A DNA stretch of 6,839 nucleotides, from contig CALCWL010000472.1 in the NCBI GenBank assembly GCA_937906285.1, forward strand, positions 1 through 6,839, read 5' to 3'. The DNA comes from an uncultured Rhodanobacter sp. (GTDB taxonomy: Bacteria > Pseudomonadota > Gammaproteobacteria > Xanthomonadales > Rhodanobacteraceae). Below, piece by piece: positions 1 to 6,083 of this stretch. A program made the position numbers and the translations under genes. The notes below the pieces were generated by a model. That model did not search any database, was not told where the DNA came from, and worked only from the letters and a program-made list of their open reading frames with translations. Each line of letters opens with the position of its first letter. The first letter of the stretch is position 1.

Positions 1-2615
1 TCGATCATGCGGCCACCCGACTCGGTCTCGGTGCAACGCTCCACCACCAGCTTCACCACATCCTCGCTGTACTCGAACGGGATCTTGTAGCGGGCCTCGA
101 CGCGCTTCTTGATGCGGTTGATCTGCAGCTTGACGATCTTGCCCAGCATCTCCGGGCTGAGCGGGTAGTACGGAATCGTCACCAGGCGGCCGAGCAGCGC
201 CGGCGGGAAGATCTTCAGCAGCGGCTCGCGCAGCGCCTTGGCCATGCCTTCGTGGTCGGGCATCAGCTCCGGGTCCTTGCACAGGCCGGCGATCATGTCG
301 GTGCCGGCGTTGGTGGTGAGCAGGATCAGGGTGTTCTTGAAGTCGATCTGGCGACCCTCGCCGTCTTCCATCACGCCCTTGTCGAACACCTGGAAGAAGA
401 TCTCGTGGACGTCCGGATGGGCTTTCTCGACCTCATCCAGCAGCACCACCGAATACGGCTTGCGGCGCACTGCCTCGGTGAGCACGCCACCCTCGCCGTA
501 GCCGACATAGCCGGGCGGCGCGCCCTTCAGCGTGGAGACGGTGTGCGCTTCCTGGAACTCGCTCATGTTGATGGTGATGATGTTCTGCTCGCCGCCGTAG
601 AGCGCCTCGGCAAGCGCCAGCGCGGTCTCGGTCTTGCCCACGCCGGAAGTGCCGGCCAGCATGAACACGCCGATCGGCTTGTTCGGGTCGACGAGGCCGG
701 CGCGCGAGGTCTGGATGCGCTTGGCGATCATCTCCATCGCGTGATCCTGGCCAATCACACGCGCGCCCATCAACTTGGCCAGGTTCATCACGGTCTCGAC
801 TTCGCTCTTGACCATGCGCCCGACCGGGATGCCGGTCCAGTCCGAGACCACCGAACCCACGGCCTGCTGATCGACCGAGGCGAGGATCAGCGGGTGCTCG
901 CCCTGCAGCTCGGCCAGCTGGCCCTGCAACTCCTGCAATTCCTTCAGCGCGGCGGTGCGATCTTCCCCCGCGAGGGCGGCTTCGCCAGCCGGCGCTTCCT
1001 TGGCTTCGGCAACCTGGTTGGCCGATTCTTCCAAGGCGCTGCCGGTGCCTTCGACCGGCGCGGAAGAACCCCGCAGCTTCGCACGAATGTCGAGGATCTT
1101 CTCGACCAGGTCCTTCTCCTTGATCCAGTTCGCCTCCAACGTTTCCAGGCGTGCCTTCTGCGTGGACAGCTTCTCGTTGGCGCTCTCTTCGCGGGCAGTC
1201 ACGTTGACGCCGACGTTCTTCTCGCGGGCAATGATCTCCAGTTCGGTCTCCAGCGCCTGGATGCGCTTGCGGGTGTCATCCACCTCGGCCGGCACCGCGT
1301 GCTGGCTGATCGCCACGCGCGCGCAGGCGGTGTCGAGCAGGCTGACCGACTTGTCCGGCAGCTGGCGCGCGGGAATGTAGCGGTGCGACAGCTTCACCGC
1401 TGCTTCCAGCGCCTCGTCGAGGATCTGCACCTTGTGGTGTTTCTCCATCACGCTGGCGACGCCGCGCATCATCAGGATCGCCTTCTCCTCGCTGGGTTCG
1501 TCGATCTGCACGGTCTGGAAACGGCGGGTCAGCGCCGGATCCTTCTCGATGTGCTTCTTGTATTCGGCCCAGGTGGTGGCGCCGATCGTGCGCAGGTTGC
1601 CGCGCGCCAGCGCGGGCTTCAGCAGGTTCGCCGCGTCGCCGGTGCCGGCCGCACCGCCGGCGCCAACCAGGGTGTGCGCCTCGTCGATGAACAGGATGAT
1701 CGGCTTGGTCGAGGACTGCACCTCCTCGATCACCTGCTTCAGGCGGTTCTCGAACTCGCCCTTCATGCTGGCGCCGGCCTGCAGCAGGCCCACGTCCAGC
1801 GCGCGCAACTGCACATCCTTGAGCGGCGGCGGCACGTCGCCGATGGCGATACGCATGGCGAAACCTTCGATCACCGCCGTCTTGCCGACACCGGCCTCGC
1901 CGACCAGCATCGGGTTGTTCTGCCGGCGGCGCATCAGGATGTCGACCAGCTGGCGGATCTCGTCGTCGCGGCCGACGATCGGGTCCATCTTGCCGTCGCG
2001 CGCCTGTGCAGTGAGGTCGATGGTGAATTGCGCCAGTGCCTCCTGCTTGCCCATCTGTGCGGGCGACATCGCGCCGCTGGCTTCACCCGGCGCGCTGCCG
2101 CCGCCCATCCTGAAACCGTCGTTGGCGCTCTGCCCGTCCTCGGGCGAGCCGCCGACCACCTCGGCGAACTTCTCCACCAGCGCCTCGGGCTTGATCTTGT
2201 CGAACTCGGCCGAGATGTTGATCAGCGCGTTGCGCAAGTTGCGCGTGCGCAGGCAGCCGACGATCAGGTAGCCGGTGCGCACCTGCGCTTCGCCGAACAT
2301 CAGCGTGGCAAACACCCAACCGCGCTCGACCGCCTCCTCGACGTTGCTGGAGAGATCGGAAATGGACGAGGAGCCGCGCGGCAGCCGATCCAGCGCATCG
2401 GTGATGTCGCGTGCCAGGTTCGACGGGTTGAGGTTGAACTGCTTGACGATGCGGTGCAGGTCGGAATCCTGCAGCTGCAGGATCTGGTGGATCCAGTGCA
2501 CCAGTTCAACGTACGGGTTGCCGCGCAGCTTGCAGAACACGGTGGCGCTTTCGATGCACCGGAAAGCGAGCTTGTTGAGTTTCCCGAACAGCGCGCCGCG
2601 ACTGATCTCGGCCAT
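1..2615 (-). CDS. clpV: TssH/ClpV, T6SS sheath-disassembly AAA+ ATPase (C-terminus cut by window edge)
   Basis: Hexameric ClpB/Hsp100-type unfoldase that pulls apart contracted TssB/TssC sheaths in the cytoplasm so the subunits can be reused. My reading of the minus strand gives 871 residues. The N-domain (about 1-160) opens with MAEISRAALFGKLN, typical of ClpV, and is followed by a Gly/Ser-rich linker (about 160-190). NBD1 has Walker A GEAGVGKT (239-246), a pore loop around ASMKGEFE (282-289), Walker B with DEAH (311-314) and candidate arginine fingers R364/R365. A coiled middle region carries an Ala/Glu-rich insert (about 512-550). NBD2 has Walker A GTSGVGKT (655-662), pore segment GYVGYGEGG and Walker B LLDE (D727, E728). 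Both ATPase sites look intact. The start at 2615 is supported by the family N-terminus and AGAGG nine bases upstream; an ATG five bases earlier is out of frame. It follows tssG after 69 bases. The ORF runs off the window at ...GRMI, so probably 30-50 residues are missing. Confidence 0.97.
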   Translation of the reverse strand, partial: MAEISRGALFGKLNKLAFRCIESATVFCKLRGNPYVELVHWIHQILQLQDSDLHRIVKQFNLNPSNLARDITDALDRLPRGSSSISDLSSNVEEAVERGWVFATLMFGEAQVRTGYLIVGCLRTRNLRNALINISAEFDKIKPEALVEKFAEVVGGSPEDGQSANDGFRMGGGSAPGEASGAMSPAQMGKQEALAQFTIDLTAQARDGKMDPIVGRDDEIRQLVDILMRRRQNNPMLVGEAGVGKTAVIEGFAMRIAIGDVPPPLKDVQLRALDVGLLQAGASMKGEFENRLKQVIEEVQSSTKPIILFIDEAHTLVGAGGAAGTGDAANLLKPALARGNLRTIGATTWAEYKKHIEKDPALTRRFQTVQIDEPSEEKAILMMRGVASVMEKHHKVQILDEALEAAVKLSHRYIPARQLPDKSVSLLDTACARVAISQHAVPAEVDDTRKRIQALETELEIIAREKNVGVNVTAREESANEKLSTQKARLETLEANWIKEKDLVEKILDIRAKLRGSSAPVEGTGSALEESANQVAEAKEAPAGEAALAGEDRTAALKELQELQGQLAELQGEHPLILASVDQQAVGSVVSDWTGIPVGRMVKSEVETVMNLAKLMGARVIGQDHAMEMIAKRIQTSRAGLVDPNKPIGVFMLAGTSGVGKTETALALAEALYGGEQNIITINMSEFQEAHTVSTLKGAPPGYVGYGEGGVLTEAVRRKPYSVVLLDEVEKAHPDVHEIFFQVFDKGVMEDGEGRQIDFKNTLILLTTNAGTDMIAGLCKDPELMPDHEGMAKALREPLLKIFPPALLGRLVTIPYYPLSPEMLGKIVKLQINRIKKRVEARYKIPFEYSEDVVKLVVERCTETESGGRMI

Positions 2616-2616
2616 G

Positions 2617-2652
2617 TCATTGATCCTCTGTGTTGATTGCCAATCCCATCAT
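2617..2652 (-). other. Possible 11-codon leader mini-ORF before clpV
   Basis: On the minus strand ATG ATG GGA ... CAA TGA reads MMGLAINTEDQ, and its TGA ends one base before the clpV ATG (TGACATG). The mini-ORF covers the clpV ribosome binding site, so ribosomes translating it would terminate on the clpV start. No good Shine-Dalgarno sequence is visible before its own ATG, only GCAGCAG-type sequence. It is not in the tssG frame. It could be chance, and only conservation in relatives would give it meaning. Confidence 0.2.
2625..2629 (-). promoter_or_regulatory. Ribosome binding site of clpV
   Basis: AGAGG on the minus strand, nine bases before the clpV ATG at 2615. It decides between the two nearby ATGs: the one at 2620 is out of the clpV frame and sits only four bases from this site, so 2615 is the better start. 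Confidence 0.6.
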
Positions 2653-2684
2653 GTCTGCTGCTGCGTCGACCCGGCCGCCGGCGG

Positions 2685-3707
2685 CTATCCCACCGGTTGC
2701 AGCACGACCTCGTCGACGTCGTCGTCGTGCTGGGGCGACCCCATCCACGTCGTCAGGCCCATCCGCCCTTCACGCCCCAGGCGCGTCACCGGCACGTCGG
2801 CCTTCTTCAATACCAACTGCACATCCCAGGCCTTTTCCTCGCCGACATAGGTTTTCACCGCGGCGACCAGTTGCCGCAGCGCTTCGCCGCCGGGCAGGAA
2901 GTTGTTGAACTGGGCGCGGGTGAGCGGCCCCAGGCGCAGGCGAAAACGCTGCTGGCTGCCGCGCACGTACTGGCCGGTGACCGTGGTCAGGCCCAACGCA
3001 GCGACGTCGCGCGAGGCGCCCAGGCGCAGCAGCGAAGCGGGCGGCAAGCGCATCCATTCGGCGATGAACTCGACGACGCCCACCGGCACACGGAAGAATC
3101 GCTCGAGCATGCCTTGCAGGCCTTCGGCATTGCGCGCCTGTTGCAGCAGACGGGCGGCGAAGAACCGCTTGAACTGGTCCGGCAAGGCGTCGCGGTCGCC
3201 CAGGTCCGGCGTGGCCAGGCCGACCAGCGCCCCCATGTACAACTGAAAATGATCCTCCTCGGGACGATCGAGCTGCACCGTGGGCTGGGCGTCGGCCCAA
3301 CTGCGGTAGAACAGGCTCATCATGCGATGGTGGAAGATGTCGGCGAACGCGCGGAAGGTGGAATCCCGCGCGTTGATTTCGCGGTCCATCGCGTACTCGG
3401 TCAGGTGCAGCGGCAACGGCCCGTTGGGGCCGAACAGACCGAAAAACAGGCCGCGCATGCGCGCCGGCCGGGCACCGCCACCGGGTTGGTAGCTGTCCAC
3501 GGTGCGTGGTGCAAAGGCCAGCGAAGGGGTCTGGCCCAGGCGCACGAAGTCATCGCTGGCCTTGGTCGACTGGCCCAGCCGCGGACGCTCCGGAAACGCA
3601 CACTCCAACCGCCGCATCGCTTCGAAGAACTCGAAGGACTCGGGGTGGTCGCGCAGCGCGTTCTCCAGCGCTACAGCGTCTGCCGTGTTCCCAGCCGGGC
3701 GGGCCAT
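2685..3707 (-). CDS. tssG: TssG, T6SS baseplate wedge protein
   Basis: Baseplate subunit (ImpH/VasB family). In well-studied T6SSs it joins TssK, TssE and two TssF copies in the wedge that caps the membrane complex and primes sheath/tube assembly. The 340-residue product is of normal length. Family hallmarks are FEFFEAMRRLE (25-35), FGLFGPNGPLPLHLTEYA (89-106), FADIFHHRMMSLFYRSWADAQPTV-like block (121-144), ARNAEGLQGMLERFF (191-205), FRLRLGPL (255-262), FLPGG (270-274) and the C-terminal GREGRMGLTTWMG (311-323). The tail is acidic, with a DDD run near 328-330 from a short GAC-rich repeat. The start at 3707 is the only ATG before the conserved FEFFEA block and has GAGG seven bases upstream. 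Its first 37 bases overlap the end of tssF, suggesting translational coupling. A weak terminator-like hairpin lies inside (3442-3469). Confidence 0.97.
   Translation of the reverse strand: MARPAGNTADAVALENALRDHPESFEFFEAMRRLECAFPERPRLGQSTKASDDFVRLGQTPSLAFAPRTVDSYQPGGGARPARMRGLFFGLFGPNGPLPLHLTEYAMDREINARDSTFRAFADIFHHRMMSLFYRSWADAQPTVQLDRPEEDHFQLYMGALVGLATPDLGDRDALPDQFKRFFAARLLQQARNAEGLQGMLERFFRVPVGVVEFIAEWMRLPPASLLRLGASRDVAALGLTTVTGQYVRGSQQRFRLRLGPLTRAQFNNFLPGGEALRQLVAAVKTYVGEEKAWDVQLVLKKADVPVTRLGREGRMGLTTWMGSPQHDDDVDEVVLQPVG
3442..3469 (-). terminator. Weak terminator-like hairpin inside tssG
   Basis: The minus strand has GGCC-G-GCGC (3469-3461) pairing with GCGC-GGCC around a GCAT loop. This is 8 base pairs with one bulged base, followed by TG and then five T (3446-3442). 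The T run lies in the codons CTG TTT TTC for the conserved family segment GLFFGLFG. The stem is plausible, but hairpins are common in GC-rich DNA and the T run is short and preceded by TG. I treat it as a marginal candidate. Confidence 0.2.
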
Positions 3708-5554
3708 CGGGCGACCTCGTTGCGTTCCAGCGTGCGCAGAACGGTTTCAGTGAAGGAATTGATCGATACGTAACGGGCAAAGAACTGCTGCATCACAGCG
3801 CCCAGCAGGAACGCGCCCGTGCCCTCGAAGGCACCGTCGTCGCAGGTCAGGGTGATCTCCAGGCCGCGGCCGAAGGTGATCGGCCCCGGCAACGGGATGC
3901 GTCGCACGATGGATTGCGAACTCACGGCCTTGAGCCCCTCGACCTGGCGCAGTGCGCTGGAGTCGAACTCGTCGCAGTACAGGGTGAGCATCTCACGCAG
4001 TGCCGCGGCGCCTTCGCCCGCGTTGTTTTCCAGCAGCGAGACGTAGTTGAGCTGCAGGTGGCTGAGCAGGCGCCAGGCGGTCTCGCCGGTGGCGACCGAG
4101 GCACGCGGTTTGGTCGGACCCGCGACGCAGCGGATCGCTTCCACCGGCGCGCCGGTCTCCAGGGTGAAGTCGGTGTGCGACTTGCCGACCGGCATCTGCA
4201 ACGGCAGGTCGCGGTTGGTGCACATCAGCTGCATGCCGATCTGGCGCAGCTCGGTGGAGTACGGCGCCTCGCTGGAATCGACCAGCGAGATGAACATCTC
4301 GTTGCCGATGTAGCTGGAGCGCGCACCCTGGCGCTTCTGCCGAGAGGACAGCAGTCGCGGCTCGCGTCGGATCGTGTAGTAGGCCGAGTGCCGCGCGTGC
4401 CAGGTGCGTTCGTCGCAACCGTAGAACGGCAGGAAGCGCTGCTCCGGCTCCTGCCGGTCGCCGAACCCCTCGACGTTGCTGATGCTGTGGATCTCGAAAT
4501 CCATCGGCCGGGTGCGGTCGGCAAGGATGTGGTACTCGCTGGTGCCTTGGGTCAGGTGGATGCGATCGGCACGCCGCGGGAACAGGTTGATCGCCGGCGT
4601 GCAGAACAGCCGGAAGTTGCTCACGTCGACGGCGTTGTGCAAGCTGGCCACGCTGCGATCGAACAGCACCACGATCTCGAACTCGTTGCCCTTGGACCTC
4701 GCCAGCAGCGACCGCAGGCCGGTGAACTCGGCGAACAGGAAGCGCTCGGGGCAGGCGAAATACTCCTGCAGCAGCCGGTAGCCGCTGAACGAGCGCCCGG
4801 AGTACGGGATCAGCGCTTCGTCGTCGTCGTAGCCCCGGCGCTCGATGTGGCCGGCTTCGTGGTTCTCGTTGATTGCCCCGGACGCACCCTGCGCACGCAC
4901 CTGGTAGCCGACCGCGTTGCCGAGCAGTTGCTCGTACAGGCGCTTGGGCAGTTCATCGGCGCCGGCCAGGAAGATCGGCAACCGGTCCAGCGCCAGCATG
5001 TTGGCCTGGGCACCGGCAGTGACGCGGAACTTCAGGCGCAGGCCGGCGCGCACGGTCTTGCCGACCGGCAGCACCACCCCGGCGGCGGCGATCGCGGCGG
5101 GCGTCTCGAAATATTTCGCCTCGGTCAGTTCCAGCGGCCACAGGGTGACCTCGTGGGCGGTGCGGTATTCGCAGGCGGTGCGGTCGTCCTTGCCGATCAT
5201 GCTGCGCAACGCCGTGTGCCGGACCACCTTGTGGCCCGCCAGCAGGCCGCTTTCCTTGAGGTCGGGATGCATCTGCACCACGGTCATCGAGGGCACCGGC
5301 GCCAGGTAATGCGGGTAGATCATTTCCAGCAGATGCTGGGTGAACACCGGATACTGCGCGTCGAGCTTGAGCTGCACGCGCGCCGCCATGAAGGCAAAAC
5401 CCTCCAGTAGCCGTTCCACGTAGGGGTCGGCGCACTCGAAGCCTTCCAGGCCGAGGCGGCCGGCGATCTTCGGATACTCGCGCGCAAACTCGCCGCCCAT
5501 TTCGCGTACGTGTTGCAGTTCCCGGTTGTAGTAACGCAGCAGTCTCGGGTCCAT
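3671..5554 (-). CDS. tssF: TssF, T6SS baseplate wedge protein
   Basis: Largest of the wedge proteins here (ImpG/VasA family). In known structures two TssF copies clasp one TssG and connect the wedge to TssE and the VgrG hub. The product is 627 residues, within the usual range. The N-terminus is nearly diagnostic: RLLRYYNRELQHVREMGGEF (4-23), YPKIAGRLGL (27-36), DPYVERLLEGFAFMAARVQL (43-62), FTQHLLEMIYPHYLAPVPSM (71-90). Later blocks include YRLLQEYFACPERFLF and, near the C-terminus, FGRGLEITLTCDD. The start at 5554 lies 6 bases after the tssE stop. The best Shine-Dalgarno, GGAGGG (5576-5571), is 16 bases away inside tssE, which is far, so initiation probably relies on coupling to tssE translation. 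The end overlaps tssG by 37 bases. The long plus-strand ORF lying opposite (3506-5410) is a codon-bias shadow. Confidence 0.97.
   Translation of the reverse strand: MDPRLLRYYNRELQHVREMGGEFAREYPKIAGRLGLEGFECADPYVERLLEGFAFMAARVQLKLDAQYPVFTQHLLEMIYPHYLAPVPSMTVVQMHPDLKESGLLAGHKVVRHTALRSMIGKDDRTACEYRTAHEVTLWPLELTEAKYFETPAAIAAAGVVLPVGKTVRAGLRLKFRVTAGAQANMLALDRLPIFLAGADELPKRLYEQLLGNAVGYQVRAQGASGAINENHEAGHIERRGYDDDEALIPYSGRSFSGYRLLQEYFACPERFLFAEFTGLRSLLARSKGNEFEIVVLFDRSVASLHNAVDVSNFRLFCTPAINLFPRRADRIHLTQGTSEYHILADRTRPMDFEIHSISNVEGFGDRQEPEQRFLPFYGCDERTWHARHSAYYTIRREPRLLSSRQKRQGARSSYIGNEMFISLVDSSEAPYSTELRQIGMQLMCTNRDLPLQMPVGKSHTDFTLETGAPVEAIRCVAGPTKPRASVATGETAWRLLSHLQLNYVSLLENNAGEGAAALREMLTLYCDEFDSSALRQVEGLKAVSSQSIVRRIPLPGPITFGRGLEITLTCDDGAFEGTGAFLLGAVMQQFFARYVSINSFTETVLRTLERNEVARWPARLGTRQTL
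3715..3718 (-). promoter_or_regulatory. Ribosome binding site of tssG, inside tssF
   Basis: GAGG on the minus strand, seven bases before the tssG ATG at 3707. It lies within the last codons of tssF, so tssG initiation occurs while tssF is still being translated. It supports the start chosen for tssG. Confidence 0.55.
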
Positions 5555-5560
5555 GGTCGA

Positions 5561-6064
5561 TCAGCCGAAGCCCTCCGACACCTTGAAGTTGCCGGTCTCC
5601 AGGTCGACTTCGGTCTTCAGGTACAGGTTCAACGGAATCGGCTGCGCCCACATTTCCGATTCGATGTTGAAGATCAGCGCCTGGCGATCCATGCGCTTGC
5701 TCAGCGCGTTGACATTGACGCGCAGGGTGTTGGCGGTCAGCCGCGGCTCGTAGGCCACGATGGCGTCGCGTACACGGCGCTGCAGCGCCTCGGCATTGAT
5801 TCCCGACAGCGCCGCACCGGTAAGGTCCGGGATGCCGAAGTTGAGCACCGAGCGGGAAACCTCGGGATACTCCCCGAGCTCGACGTTCGCCTCCAGGCTC
5901 ACGCAATTCAACAGCCAGGAAATGTCCCGGGTGACGCACTCGCGGAGTCGCGATACCGAGATCACGCGCTTCTCGCGGCTTTCCTCCAGCTTGCCCGGCT
6001 CGTCGTCAGTCAGGCGATCGAGCAGCGAAGGCTGAAGTCGTTCCTGGGTAGTGAGCTCGGCCAT
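5561..6064 (-). CDS. tssE: TssE, gp25-like T6SS baseplate protein
   Basis: Homologue of phage T4 gp25 that links the baseplate wedge to the first ring of the contractile sheath and starts sheath polymerisation. The 167-residue product matches the family length. Visible family features are the N-terminal LQPSLLDRLTDDEP (10-23), the ISVSRLRECVTRDISWLLN block (35-53), SVLNFGIPDLTG (72-83), the EPRL motif with preceding helix (AIVAYEPRL, 101-109) and the strands LRVNV (114-118) and LNLYLKTEVDLETG (145-158). EPRL contains the conserved Glu-Pro-Arg-Leu residues of gp25-like proteins. The start at 6064 comes 19 bases after the tagJ stop. GGAG (6080-6077) lies 12 bases before the ATG, slightly long but acceptable. 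The stop is 6 bases before the tssF ATG. Its position between tagJ and tssF fits an H1-type T6SS order. Confidence 0.96.
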   Translation of the reverse strand: MAELTTQERLQPSLLDRLTDDEPGKLEESREKRVISVSRLRECVTRDISWLLNCVSLEANVELGEYPEVSRSVLNFGIPDLTGAALSGINAEALQRRVRDAIVAYEPRLTANTLRVNVNALSKRMDRQALIFNIESEMWAQPIPLNLYLKTEVDLETGNFKVSEGFG

Positions 6065-6083
6065 GGAAAGTCGGTACTCCGGC

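Larger units (their letters stand above)
2616..2684 (-). other. tssG-clpV spacer, 69 bases
   Basis: This is the longest non-coding gap in the operon. Just after the tssG stop, and sharing one base with it, is a perfect 12-base palindrome, GCCGCCGGCGGC (2674-2685). It has no spacer for a comfortable loop beyond 4 bases and no T run after it, so it does not look like a terminator. The rest holds the possible mini-ORF and the clpV ribosome binding site. I see no convincing -35/-10 or sigma-54 (-24/-12) promoter, so clpV is most likely read through from upstream. Confidence 0.5.

Noticed and set aside
252..2636. A 794-codon plus-strand ORF running opposite almost all of clpV
   Set aside because: Its product is a His/Leu/Arg/Asp-rich sequence without any recognisable domain. 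Such open antisense frames are expected opposite GC-rich genes with strong third-position bias, and the minus-strand frame encodes an intact ClpV.
2616..2684. Possible internal promoter for clpV, including sigma-54
   Set aside because: There is no GG-N10-GC pattern of a -24/-12 promoter and no paired -35/-10 boxes at sensible spacing.
2674..2685. Perfect 12-base palindrome GCCGCCGGCGGC at the end of tssG
   Set aside because: No T run follows it on either strand and GC palindromes are frequent in this base composition, so it is not supported as a terminator or operator.
2703..2730. Short GTC/GAC trinucleotide repeat near the tssG 3' end
   Set aside because: It is only a few imperfect units, explained by the acidic DDD-containing TssG tail. 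It is too short to call a variable repeat.
2637..3773. A 378-codon plus-strand ORF opposite tssG
   Set aside because: It is a codon-bias shadow of tssG. There is no ribosome binding site or recognisable motif, and conserved TssG blocks run through the other strand.
3506..5410. A 634-codon plus-strand ORF opposite tssF
   Set aside because: It has the same shadow composition and no family resemblance. It lies antisense to a clearly conserved TssF.
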